From: Metapseudomonas boanensis
GTDB lineage: Bacteria > Pseudomonadota > Gammaproteobacteria > Pseudomonadales > Pseudomonadaceae
DNA length: 64,000 nt
NCBI RefSeq assembly: GCF_018704125.1
Contig: NZ_JAGTIS010000006.1
Span: 124,001 to 188,000 of the forward strand
Direction: 5' to 3'
Shown: positions 26,888 through 35,104 of the stretch, one piece after another
Layout of the letters: each line of letters begins with the position of its first letter
How positions within the stretch are numbered: position 1 is the first letter of the stretch
Program-made: the position numbers and the translations under genes
Notes under the pieces: generated by a model
The model's database searches: none
The model's input: the letters and a program-made list of their open reading frames with translations, nothing else
What the model was told of the DNA's origin: nothing

Positions 26888-27536
26888 TGACTCCACACCG
26901 AAGCCGGGAATGTAAAGTAAATGGGCGGGTTAAATTAGTTACGATCGATCCATAAAATACTGCATGGGCAATGTCCTCAGTACGTATTTGTTTGGTTATC
27001 AAGTCCTCGACTAATAGTTGTTTTTGGGGTGATTCTTGTATTAGTGATCGAATAGTTGAGGCTGAGCGAAAATTGGAGCCAAAGCTTTGCTGATACAGAA
27101 GGTGGAGGTTGTCGGTTTTGATGGGATGGAAAAATTGGTTTTCGAATACACGTTCTAGTTCATAGCCGCACTCGTTTAAGAGCTCCCGCCAACCGTCTAG
27201 CCGATCGAGTGTTAACAAGTCGTTTCGCACGGCGTCATGCTTGATTTCGTAGAGCACGATTGTTCCGTCCCGATGGCATGCTACGAAGTCTGGGGTATAG
27301 CACTTACGACTGTTGGTTAGGGCCAAAGTGAATGGCTGAGCCTGGTAGTGAGTGATACATGGGCTGCGCTCGAGCTCGATACAAAAATGCGTTTCGAGAA
27401 TGGTTTCACAGACTATTGTTCGACCATTTTTGCGCGAGGGAACGCATGTGACATGTTTTCCATATTTGCCGCGTCGGAGTTTGGGGCCTGGCCTTAACGA
27501 AAGAGTACTTCTCAGTTCTTCGGGTATCGAGATCAT
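26874..27536 (-). CDS. tnsA: TnsA-type endonuclease
   Basis: 220 residues of the TnsA endonuclease fold, a PD-(D/E)xK nuclease. Candidate active-site residues are E48 (ILETHF), D83 (YTPDF) and the E97-x-K99 pair (LYEIKHD). The Glu-Lys pair replaces the Gln-Val-Lys of Tn7 TnsA but is standard for the superfamily. TnsA cleaves the 5' ends, allowing cut-and-paste instead of cointegrate formation. The residues beyond 110 resemble the TnsC-contacting C-terminal domain. It is the first gene of the leftward tnsABC-tniQ operon. Confidence 0.87.
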   Translation of the reverse strand: MISIPEELRSTLSLRPGPKLRRGKYGKHVTCVPSRKNGRTIVCETILETHFCIELERSPCITHYQAQPFTLALTNSRKCYTPDFVACHRDGTIVLYEIKHDAVRNDLLTLDRLDGWRELLNECGYELERVFENQFFHPIKTDNLHLLYQQSFGSNFRSASTIRSLIQESPQKQLLVEDLITKQIRTEDIAHAVFYGSIVTNLTRPFTLHSRLRCGVNDGK

Positions 27537-27840
27537 CGCATTGCCTCCGGGAATTGCCGCTAGGCAGGTTTCTTACGCGAGGAGAAGTTAGCCCGGTGGC
27601 GGCCAGTACCGCCTTTTGCAAGATGAGGGGCTTTCGGTTGAGAGGGCATGACAAACCTCCTGCCACGAATCGAGGTTCGCAGCCTCCGAGGAAGGGGCCA
27701 TTACGCTTATTACATAAGACTGTGAACCCTAATCAGGAACTGGTCTAGTACAGCAAAGACGCCCGGCTAGAGTTTTCCGATGGCTCTACAACGCTGGTTG
27801 TAGGTGTGCAACAAGTTCCAGTTTGTTCGGGCGGACCTTT
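27537..27840. other. Divergent intergenic region beside tnsA, expected site of a transposon end
   Basis: A 304-nt gap between divergently oriented tnsA and the unknown gene at 27841. In Tn7-like elements one end lies next to tnsA. I see a small inverted repeat CTACAAC/GTTGTAG near 27786-27803, but no repeated TnsB-like sites that also occur left of tniQ, so the end is not defined. Promoters for both flanking genes are expected here. Confidence 0.35.
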
Positions 27841-28815
27841 ATGAACAGTTCAGAAGGTGGGCGAAACAGGCCATGGTGTGATGTGGCCGTGCGCGATACG
27901 TACAACTCCGCGGTGCGTAAAACGCGGGCCATGCTGTTTGCGCATACGTTGGCGGACCTAGCGGGTGTGCCGCACAACGGGCACGCACTGGGGGTTTGGT
28001 GGGTCAAGACCCACGGTCTGCAGCACGACGATCCATACAGTAGTAAGTGGATCGCCTATTTCGAGGGCAGCTTGCCTCGCGATGCGCTTTTGCAGCAGAT
28101 GCTTGGAGAATTTCCAGTTTTGCGGCAGGTCTTGTGTGACCCACTATGGCTGGCACTTAGCGGGCTTTCTGCAGACCGATCCTTCTGGGATAGGTGTGCA
28201 GCAGCACTCCGAATGGATGGTAAACCGTTACCCGACTTCACCAACCTAGCAATGGCCCGGCTATGCAGTAGCCCCAGTTGGACCAAGATCGGCCCTTTGC
28301 TGATCTTGATGCGCAGCGAGGCGAGGTCGCTTGTGGGGCAGCGTGCTTGGCTGAAGAAGAATTTCTCCCTGTATTTTTACTTGGCCTGCTTGCGCTCGCC
28401 GTTATGGCATATCAGATACCAGCTACTGGATCTGATTAGTGCCTTGCTTGACTGTGAGCTATTGGTGGATGGTGAACTGAGGGCGTGGGAAAGGAAATAT
28501 AAAAACCTTAACCACACGTTGAATGTTTACCAGGATATCTTGGAATGCATGTTCGAGTACGAGTGGGTGCATGCGTGGAATGACGAGGCTTTCTTATTGC
28601 TGTGGGAAGCGCTTGAAGATATGGAGCTTGTTAACGCGCTATTGAATTCAAAAACCAGAATGGTAATGCCTGATCGACTTCGCATGCAGTGGTCTCGTGC
28701 GAAGAAAACCATCTTAACAGCGCGGGTTTCGCTGCCTTGGACAGCTATAGGCCTGAGTCGCGACGTCGCCAAGGGTGATCTCCGGATAATGCGGCGTGTG
28801 GGTGTTAAGGCTTGA
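27841..28815 (+). CDS. Protein of unknown function beside the Tn7-like operon
   Basis: 324 residues from ATG 27841 (MNSSEGGRNRPW). I do not recognise the family. It has no signal peptide and no obvious membrane segment, and is rich in Trp, Leu and Arg. Landmarks are RAMLFAHTLADLAGVPHNGHALGVWWV, DPLWLALSGL and ERKYKNLNHTLNVYQDILECM. It is divergent from tnsA and convergent with tnpT. Codon use is more GC-rich than in the tns genes. It may be an accessory or cargo gene of the element. A 60-codon frame starting TTG at 28812 overlaps its stop but has little support. Confidence 0.6.
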   Translation: MNSSEGGRNRPWCDVAVRDTYNSAVRKTRAMLFAHTLADLAGVPHNGHALGVWWVKTHGLQHDDPYSSKWIAYFEGSLPRDALLQQMLGEFPVLRQVLCDPLWLALSGLSADRSFWDRCAAALRMDGKPLPDFTNLAMARLCSSPSWTKIGPLLILMRSEARSLVGQRAWLKKNFSLYFYLACLRSPLWHIRYQLLDLISALLDCELLVDGELRAWERKYKNLNHTLNVYQDILECMFEYEWVHAWNDEAFLLLWEALEDMELVNALLNSKTRMVMPDRLRMQWSRAKKTILTARVSLPWTAIGLSRDVAKGDLRIMRRVGVKA

Positions 28816-28962
28816 CGCAATCACATTGGCTAACACAGTTTCTTGATGGTCAATGCGCGTCACCTGCATTTCACCAGGTATTCTTACTCGACGTACTTAA
28901 GCAACTCACCGGGCAACAATGCTTTACTCCAGGCTTCGTATGCGTTACTCGAAACTTACCCG

Positions 28963-29952
28963 CTACCCAGCAGGAGGCGATGGAGGGGACATAGTCGGAG
29001 ATATTGCCTGAAGCTGATGTAGCTGTTTCTCTTGTCGATGTATTTGGCGTCGGCACTGGCGATACTCCCCCACATGCCGCTTCAGTCGTTCACGCAGGGT
29101 GGCGTTTTCTGTCTGCGACGAGGTTAGTAGAGCGCGCGCGGTGGCCAGGTCGGTGGATAGAGCAGAGGACGTCTCCTGGAATTGTTGGCGCTGAGCGATC
29201 AACTCGCGCTCCCATTGGCGCTGTTGTTGTTGCTGGGCCCTGACGTCGCTGAGTAGCCGCTCGTTGTCCCGGTTGAGGGTGGTCAACTCGTCCTGCTTGC
29301 CGATTAGGCTTTGCTGCAATGATCGGATTTCCCGGCGCAGTTGCTGAAGTTCTTCGTCATGACGGCGGAGTTCTTGAGCTCGCTGATCCTGCTGGCTCTG
29401 TCGATAATGCTCGAGGGCTTGACGAGCCCGCAGGTGTTTCTCCTCAAGTGACTGCACTTGTAGAGCACTTTTCTCTAGCTGGGCCCGCAGGCTTTGTTCG
29501 ACCTCCTGCAGTCGGCTCCGCTCCATTTCACTGTCTGTCATACGGTTTTGCAGGGTCAGCTCCAGTTGCCGTTGCGCCTGTACCTGCTCCGTTAGTGCGG
29601 CGACGATCCCCTGCAGATCCTGTATCCGCTCCTCGCATTGCTGGCGTTGCAGGCGGAACTCCAATTGCTGGCGGGTAAGGGTTTCGCGTTCTGCCGCTAC
29701 TGCCGCCTGAGCATTTTCGCGTAAGTGGTCCCCCATCTGATGCGCCAGGGTGATTATCACGTCGTCCTCCCCGGGGGCATTGTGCGGCGGGATCCGCTCG
29801 GCCAGTTCCTTCAAGCATCGATGGATGGTGCTCTTCGAGCCGGTATTCCCCAGCTCAATGCGCACCGCGTCGACTGTCGGCCGTAGCCCGCGAGCCAGTA
29901 GCGCGTCCCGCGCTATCTTGACGACTGCCTTGTTCACGCCACCGCGTGCCAT
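28963..29952 (-). CDS. tnpT: TnpT-like cointegrate-resolution protein (KfrA_N, coiled coil)
   Basis: 329 residues. The N-terminal about 60 residues (VNKAVVKIARDALLARGLRPTVDAVR and STIHRCLKEL) form a KfrA_N-type DNA-binding domain. Residues about 90-315 are an almost uninterrupted Gln/Glu/Leu/Arg-rich coiled coil. Together with the divergent tyrosine recombinase 180 bp away, this is the tnpT/res/tnpS arrangement of Tn4651-group Tn3-family transposons, where TnpT assists TnpS in resolving cointegrates. No tnpA is present in the window. A plasmid KfrA-like protein is the alternative by sequence alone. Confidence 0.8.
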   Translation of the reverse strand: MARGGVNKAVVKIARDALLARGLRPTVDAVRIELGNTGSKSTIHRCLKELAERIPPHNAPGEDDVIITLAHQMGDHLRENAQAAVAAERETLTRQQLEFRLQRQQCEERIQDLQGIVAALTEQVQAQRQLELTLQNRMTDSEMERSRLQEVEQSLRAQLEKSALQVQSLEEKHLRARQALEHYRQSQQDQRAQELRRHDEELQQLRREIRSLQQSLIGKQDELTTLNRDNERLLSDVRAQQQQQRQWERELIAQRQQFQETSSALSTDLATARALLTSSQTENATLRERLKRHVGEYRQCRRQIHRQEKQLHQLQAISPTMSPPSPPAG

Positions 29953-30044
29953 AGCGTCTCTCCTGACGATTTCGTGTCATGCCATGGATTATGGGATTAC
30001 GGCTGTAACGGCGCTCGTGACGAAGCATTCGAGCTGACGGACTA

Positions 30045-30073
30045 ACATGGGATAATGCGGAGTTATCTCATGT
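30045..30073. promoter_or_regulatory. Candidate res (rst) recombination core between tnpT and tnpS
   Basis: ACATGGGATAA and TTATCTCATGT form an 11-bp inverted repeat with one mismatch around a 7-nt spacer (TGCGGAG). This is the standard layout of a tyrosine-recombinase crossover core. It lies in the 180-bp divergent region between tnpT and tnpS, where the resolution site is found in Tn4651. Confidence 0.75.
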
Positions 30074-30132
30074 GAGAGCGCAATTCGACCCAATTCCGGC
30101 CTTGAGGCGGTATGCCAAGGCGGGGAGGCGCG

Positions 30133-31122
30133 ATGAATGAGGTGGTGGAGCGCTATCTGCAGGCCGGTACCCGGGCCAACACCCGACGCAGCTACCAGCA
30201 GGCGATCGAGCATTTCGAAGTGAGCTGGGGCGGTTTCCTGCCCGCCACCAGCGACGCCATCGTGCGCTACTTGGTCGACCATGCCGGCACGCTGGCTGCC
30301 AATACGCTGAAGCTGCGTCTGGCCGCGCTCGCGCAGTGGCACGTCGCTCAGGGCTTTCCGGATCCGACCAAGAGTCCCCTGGTGCGCCAGGTGTTGAAAG
30401 GCATCCGCACCCTCCACCCGAAGCCGGAAAAGCAGGCCGAACCGCTGCAGTTGCGCGAGCTGGAGCAATGTGTCGCCTGGCTGGAGCGGATAGGGGAAGC
30501 GGCTCGGGTCGCGGGAGACCGACCACGATGGCTGCGCTGTTGGCGGGACCGGGCCTTGCTGCTGATTGGCTTCTGGCGGGCCTTTCGCAGTGACGAGTTA
30601 TGCCGACTGCGGGTCGAGCATATCCAAGCGCGAGCCGGGGAGGGCCTGCGGCTGTTTCTGCCCTGGAGCAAGAGTGATCGTGACAACCAGGGCCAGTCCT
30701 TTAGCGCGCCAGCGCTGGTGCGCCTGTGTCCAGTCCAGGCCTATCTCGACTGGATCGAAGTAGCAGAGGTTACCAATGGACCGGTGTTCCCGGGCATCGA
30801 TCGTTGGGGGCATTTGAGCAAGCAAGCGTTGCACCCGCATAGCGTGATTCCACTGTTGCGGGCGGTGCTGCACGGCGCCGGGCTGCCGGCTGTGCTGTAC
30901 AGCAGTCACTCGTTGCGTCGTGGCTTCGCCACCTGGGCGACGTTCAATGGCTGGGACATAAAGGCGTTGATGGGCTATGTGGGATGGCGCGATACCAAGT
31001 CCGCGTTGCGTTATGTCGAGAGCACGGGGTCCTTCCCCGGGCAACTCCACCCATTGATGCCCGGTCTTGAGGTCGAGTTCAGGCCGGGCCTGTCGGACCT
31101 AACTACGCCGCCAGGTGGTTGA
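30133..31122 (+). CDS. tnpS: TnpS-like tyrosine recombinase
   Basis: 329 residues from MNEVVERYLQAG, behind GGGGAGG. The N-terminal core-binding domain (NTRRSYQQAIEHFEVSWGGFLP) is followed by a catalytic domain with Arg in WRAFRSDELCRLR, HxxR in SHSLRRGFATW, the later Trp/His position in GYVGWRD, and the nucleophilic Tyr in SALRYVE. Divergence from the coiled-coil TnpT and the core site between them identify a Tn4651-type cointegrate resolvase rather than a phage integrase. All catalytic positions appear intact. Confidence 0.85.
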   Translation: MNEVVERYLQAGTRANTRRSYQQAIEHFEVSWGGFLPATSDAIVRYLVDHAGTLAANTLKLRLAALAQWHVAQGFPDPTKSPLVRQVLKGIRTLHPKPEKQAEPLQLRELEQCVAWLERIGEAARVAGDRPRWLRCWRDRALLLIGFWRAFRSDELCRLRVEHIQARAGEGLRLFLPWSKSDRDNQGQSFSAPALVRLCPVQAYLDWIEVAEVTNGPVFPGIDRWGHLSKQALHPHSVIPLLRAVLHGAGLPAVLYSSHSLRRGFATWATFNGWDIKALMGYVGWRDTKSALRYVESTGSFPGQLHPLMPGLEVEFRPGLSDLTTPPGG

Positions 31123-31672
31123 TCAGCTTCAGTGGTCTGGCCTGCAGTCCGCTTTGGCCGATATACGCCTAGGCGCGGGGCATCAGTTTGGCATCTCGCG
31201 TGGCTGAGGGCTGGATCGCGCTGTCGATGCCGCATGGGCTGTTTTTTGACCGCGCAGCGAGGCGGCCGCATTGTCATCAGTTCGGTCACGAGTACGCTCC
31301 GCCAGCCAGACAACGGGCTACCTGCAGGTGCTCACCCTCGTGCCTGCTTAGTGGAATCTTCCATGGCGAGTTGGGTCGTTTGGAGTGAGTAGTCAGCCAG
31401 CAAATCTTGCCTTATGGGCTAATCATTAGCCCAAATCCCATGATTAGCTGGACAGCTAAACAAGCCATTTGAGCTAAAAGAAACCACTGTTTGGATCGGC
31501 GGGTTGACCCGTTCCTCGCCCCCCGCTTCAGGGACGGTATATCAGAGGACTGCAGCGGTAATCCTGCGCGGATGAACTACGAGGCCTTGTGTGCGTGCAA
31601 GGTGGGCTACAGGCTGTCCTCCCATAGTCAGCGAGCTATTTGCTGGCCCGTGGGGAGCGATCGTGTGGCCAG
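31123..31672. other. Intergenic stretch with palindromes, no supported gene
   Basis: 550 nt without a credible coding frame. Notable are the 19-bp palindrome TGGGCTAAT-C-ATTAGCCCA at 31415-31433 and, 14 nt further on, the dyad TTAGCTG-GA-CAGCTAA. These could be recombination or end sequences, or a terminator for a leftward transcript. Confidence 0.45.
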
Positions 31673-31966
31673 TCACTTCTGACAATTCAGCAAGATGGCG
31701 GCCAATTTGCGGCAGAGCCTGTCTCGCCAGCGATCGACAGGTCGGTAAGTGGGGCTCGAAGTGAAAAATGGAGAAAGAAGAAGCTTCGCTGGGAGCCTTT
31801 CTTCGAGCAGCCCTTGCAGTAGGACTTCCGCGCGACTGGGGTAGTGGCGGAGCAACTGCGTGGCCATACAGCGAACGTCCTCGCTTAGCGACGCGTCTGC
31901 TTCCAATCGCTGCAGAAACGCGTGGGTCTGTATGACTGCTCGGGTTCGCTCATGAGGCATTGTCAT
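31673..31966 (-). CDS. BPSL0761-family small protein
   Basis: 97 residues from MTMPHERTRAVIQTHAFLQRL, behind GGAGG. The start MPHERTRAVIQT, followed by LxxDxxxxxxVRxxAxxLLRHYPS, matches a small conserved protein group common in proteobacterial genomic islands (BPSL0761 family, as I remember it). Function unknown. It lies between the two TnpS-type recombinases, divergent from the second. Confidence 0.65.
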   Translation of the reverse strand: MTMPHERTRAVIQTHAFLQRLEADASLSEDVRCMATQLLRHYPSRAEVLLQGLLEERLPAKLLLSPFFTSSPTYRPVDRWRDRLCRKLAAILLNCQK

Positions 31967-32338
31967 GTGACAACCTCCTCTCAAGGATTTGTGCGCAACA
32001 ACCAAAAAACAAACCCCCTGGTGCGCAGTACGGGAGCGTCCCGCCCGAGGCGTGGGGGTTATGGTCAGTTGTCATCCTAACCGAAGACTGCCAGGCATTC
32101 TACCTACGGTGACCAGACGTTGCTCCACAACTGACCGCGTCTGCAACGTGTCAGGCGCCTATCTGTCGCACCAGCGGTTTCATGGTGTGTCATCAAGTAC
32201 GGAAGTAGAGCTGTATCGGCATCCGGCTCGACGTGATAGATCCAGACAAACTGACGTTTGCGAAGCGGGCATTCTCAAACCTCAGCGGCGGTGGAGGCGG
32301 GAAAGGGCGGTTTTTCCAGTACACAGGAGGGCGCGACG
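31967..32338. other. Divergent intergenic region before the second recombinase
   Basis: 372 nt between the BPSL0761-type gene and the GTG start of the second recombinase. I looked for a counterpart of the core at 30045-30073 and found no comparable 11-bp dyad. The ribosome site AGGAGG at 32325 is the only clear signal. Confidence 0.35.
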
Positions 32339-33250
32339 GTGACGGAGAAGGTCGATCGCTACCGGCAGGCCGCGCGGCGCGAAAGCACCGAGCGCCGCTA
32401 TCAGCAGGCGCTCGCCCATTTCGAGGACACCTGGGGTGGCTTCCTGCCCGCCAGCAGTGAGGCGATTGCCCGTTATCTGGCGGATTACGCCGAGACCCTG
32501 GCCAGCTCGACCTTGCGGGCGAACCTCGCCGCGCTGGCCAAGTGGCACCTGAATCAGGGCTTTCCCGATCCGACCAAGGCGCCGTACGTGCGCGAGGTGC
32601 TCCGCGGCATCCAGGCCCTGCATCCCCGGCTGGAGCGGCAGGCGGAGCCGCTGCAGTTGACCGAGTTGGCCCGCTGCATCGACTGGCTGATGGCGCAGGA
32701 ACAGATCGACCGCCACGCCCTGCTGAGCTGCCGCCGCGATCGCGCCCTGATCCTCCTGGGGTTTTGGCGGGCGTTTCGCAGCGATGATCTGTGCCGGCTG
32801 CGCGTGGAGTTTATTGAGGCGCGGCCAGGGGAGGGGATGGACTTGTTTTTGCCCAGCAGCAAAGGCGACCGCGACAACACCGGACGGTCGTTCACGGTGC
32901 CGGCCTTGAAACGTCTGTGTCCGGTGGAGGCCTATCTTGACTGGCTCGCGGTATCGGGTTTGCACCAGGACCCGGTGTTTCGTGCGGTGGACCGTTGGGG
33001 CAACTTGGCGGATGAAGGGCTGCACGCGTACAGCATCTCGCGCATCCTCCGTCGGGCGATGGTGCGCAGTGGCTTGGAGGGTGAGCGCTACAGCAGCCAC
33101 TCGTTGCGTCGCGGCTTTGCCACCTGGGCCAGTCGCAACCAGTGGAGCGTCAAGGCGCTGATGAGTTATGTCGGCTGGCGCGATGCCAAGGCCGCTTTAC
33201 GCTATGTTGAGCCGGAGATGCCGTTTGGCGAGCTGCGCCGCTCGCAGTGA
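32339..33250 (+). CDS. Second TnpS-like tyrosine recombinase
   Basis: 303 residues from GTG 32339 (VTEKVDRYRQAARRE), preceded by AGGAGG at good spacing. It is a clear paralogue of the TnpS at 30133: WGGFLPASSEAI, QGFPDPTKAP, ILLGFWRAFRSDDLCRLR, SSHSLRRGFATWAS, SYVGWRDAKAALRYVE. All catalytic positions (Arg, His-x-x-Arg, Tyr) are kept. It lacks a neighbouring TnpT and any visible core site, so it may act with the first module, on another element, or be a relic. Confidence 0.83.
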   Translation: MTEKVDRYRQAARRESTERRYQQALAHFEDTWGGFLPASSEAIARYLADYAETLASSTLRANLAALAKWHLNQGFPDPTKAPYVREVLRGIQALHPRLERQAEPLQLTELARCIDWLMAQEQIDRHALLSCRRDRALILLGFWRAFRSDDLCRLRVEFIEARPGEGMDLFLPSSKGDRDNTGRSFTVPALKRLCPVEAYLDWLAVSGLHQDPVFRAVDRWGNLADEGLHAYSISRILRRAMVRSGLEGERYSSHSLRRGFATWASRNQWSVKALMSYVGWRDAKAALRYVEPEMPFGELRRSQ

Positions 33251-33455
33251 AGGGCCCGTTATTGGTTGTTTGTTCCGATTTGCCCGGTGGGTGCGGGGGC
33301 AGGTGGGGAACGCGCGAGCGAGCCTGCCGACAGGAGGGCAGCCGATCCGATTGGACTTACCCTAGCACCCATCAGCATCGGCGTAGGAGGGCAGGGAGCT
33401 TAGGCTTGGCTAACTGGGACCGGGCGCCTGCATGGCCCGGCGAGGAGCGACCACC

Positions 33456-33662
33456 ATGACTGAGAATTTTGCTGTGCAGTATTCCAGAATGCTGAAGCGC
33501 GCCACGCAAGTTTTCGGCAGTCGGGAGGCTGCCGAACGCTGGATGGTGGCGCCCGCCTTGGGGCTCGAGCGGCGTCGTCCGATCGACATGCTCGCCAACG
33601 AAGAGGACCTGGAAGTGCTCGAGACCTTTCTTGGGCGCATCGAGTATGGGGTTTATCACTGA
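33456..33662 (+). CDS. MbcA/ParS/Xre-type antitoxin C-terminal domain protein
   Basis: 68 residues (MTENFAVQYSRMLKRATQVFG). The segment RATQVFGSREAAERWMVAPALGLERRRPIDML and the ending LETFLGRIEYGVY match the toxin-binding domain (DUF2384) of antitoxins that pair with RES-domain toxins. The Xre DNA-binding half normally in front is missing and the next gene is not a RES toxin, so this is a stand-alone domain. A ribosome site GGAG precedes the ATG. Confidence 0.7.
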   Translation: MTENFAVQYSRMLKRATQVFGSREAAERWMVAPALGLERRRPIDMLANEEDLEVLETFLGRIEYGVYH

Positions 33663-33740
33663 CCCTGAGTTGTAAGGCCGCCGTTGGCGGCCTGGCGTGA
33701 CCTGCTATCCCCTTTGCAAGCCCACTGTGAGGGTACCGGC

Positions 33741-34598
33741 ATGCGTGAACGACCTGTCCCGTTGTCACCGGGGGCGTTAGCTCGCCAAGGCGTCGATCGC
33801 GTGCTGCTCGATGCGGTGATCGCGCTGGTACGGGAAGCGGGGTGCCTGATCGCTGCTGAGGTGGTGCGACCTGGAGGGCCGAGAGGCGCCGGGGACAAGG
33901 CCGAAATTGATGGCGAGGTCGAGGTCATGCTGCACCAGGGACTGACGAAGCTGCTCCCTTGCGACTTTGTCGGTGAGGAAACCGGTGTGCAACTGACGGG
34001 GCATCACTATTGCTGGGTTGTGGATCCCAACGATGGCACCCGTGACTTCCTGCAGGGGCACTTGGGCTCGGCGATTTCCGTGGGTTTGCTACGAGAGTGT
34101 GTGCCGGTGCTGGGCGTCGTCTATGCGCCGATGACGGAGCGCGGGGCGGATTGTGTTGCTTGGACTGAGGGGATGCCGCACTTGCTCCGTAATGGCGCGT
34201 TGATCGTGCAGAATGTCGCGCAAGGCGGACTGGCGGAAGGTGCCCAAGTCTTCGTCAGTCTCGCGGCGCGTGCCCGGCCCACCCAGAACGCCGAGCTCTG
34301 CGCGCCCGCCACCTTCTATGCCATGCCGAGCGTTGCCTATCGGCTTGCCCGGGTGGCGGCGGGGGATGGGATCGCTGCAGTATCCTTGTACGCGGTGTCG
34401 CCCCACGATGTGGTGGCGGGTCACGCGTTGCTGCGGGCAGGTGGCGGTGGCCTTTGGAACGAACAGGGACAGGCCCTGGGCTACGCGACACCGGCGACAT
34501 TCAATCAACCAGTCGGGTATTGCTTCGGCGGCGGGGAAATAGCCTGTCAGGAGCTGATGAGGCGCCCGTGGCAGATTGTTCTCGCAGACAGAGCATAG
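33741..34598 (+). CDS. Inositol-monophosphatase/CysQ-family phosphatase
   Basis: 285 residues of the Mg2+/Li+-dependent phosphatase superfamily. It shows the metal-binding motifs VGEETG and DPNDGTRDFLQG (usually DP-I/L-DGT), and the late Asp in SPHDVVAGHALLRAGGGG. Such enzymes hydrolyse inositol phosphates, 3'-phosphoadenosine 5'-phosphate or sugar bisphosphates; CysQ-like activity is most plausible from the TRDF extension, but this is inference. It directly follows the antitoxin-type gene within the accessory zone. Start chosen at ATG 33741 behind GAGGG. Confidence 0.75.
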   Translation: MRERPVPLSPGALARQGVDRVLLDAVIALVREAGCLIAAEVVRPGGPRGAGDKAEIDGEVEVMLHQGLTKLLPCDFVGEETGVQLTGHHYCWVVDPNDGTRDFLQGHLGSAISVGLLRECVPVLGVVYAPMTERGADCVAWTEGMPHLLRNGALIVQNVAQGGLAEGAQVFVSLAARARPTQNAELCAPATFYAMPSVAYRLARVAAGDGIAAVSLYAVSPHDVVAGHALLRAGGGGLWNEQGQALGYATPATFNQPVGYCFGGGEIACQELMRRPWQIVLADRA

Positions 34599-34789
34599 TT
34601 GTGTGGCGAGCCTACAAGCGGGCAGTCTCCCCAGCCTATGTGCAAACCACTGCCGAGTTCTGCTGCGGGTCCGGAGCACCGAAGGGCCGTATTCGGGGGA
34701 GCACGTCACCCCCACCGAGCAAAGCTTCTACAGGAGTATCGTGTGCCAGATAAACGAAGGCGTACATGTACCTTGGTAGGAGGTTCTCG

Positions 34790-35104
34790 ATGAAGATCAC
34801 TGCTATGGAGCAGGCCGAATCGGTCAGTGATGTCCTGTGCGACGTTTGCGGCGCTAGCACGCGTGTTGAAGGGGGTGGATTGCAATTTGGCACGCTTCGC
34901 GCCAGTTGGGGCTATGGCTCGGCCCATGATGGCGAGTGCTATGAGGTCCATCTGTGCGAGCCCTGCTTTTTCAGCACGCTTTCAGGCCTCAGACGCGACC
35001 GCATGGTGAACTTCATGTTCAGCGAGGAGGATCAAGACCTCACCGATTTTGGGCGCGTTGCTCGCGATGATCTGTCCAATGACGGCGGGAGCTCGGCCAC
35101 CTGA
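34790..35104 (+). CDS. Small zinc-ribbon-like protein of unknown function
   Basis: 104 residues from ATG 34790, preceded by TAGGAGG. Two Cys pairs (CDVCGAS near residue 18 and CEPCFF near 60) are separated by a region containing GTLRASWGYGSAHDGECYEVHLC, suggesting one zinc site. The C-terminus is acidic. I know similar short proteins in Pseudomonas without assigned function. Confidence 0.6.
   Translation: MKITAMEQAESVSDVLCDVCGASTRVEGGGLQFGTLRASWGYGSAHDGECYEVHLCEPCFFSTLSGLRRDRMVNFMFSEEDQDLTDFGRVARDDLSNDGGSSAT

Noticed and set aside
27700..27810. CTACAAC/GTTGTAG repeat as the right end of the Tn7-like element
   Set aside because: No matching repeats were found left of tniQ and no terminal TGT/ACA with repeated TnsB-type sites could be established.
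28812..28994. 60-codon TTG-started frame overlapping the unknown gene
   Set aside because: Not annotated as a gene: weak start, no family resemblance and antisense overlap with tnpT; mentioned only as an observation.
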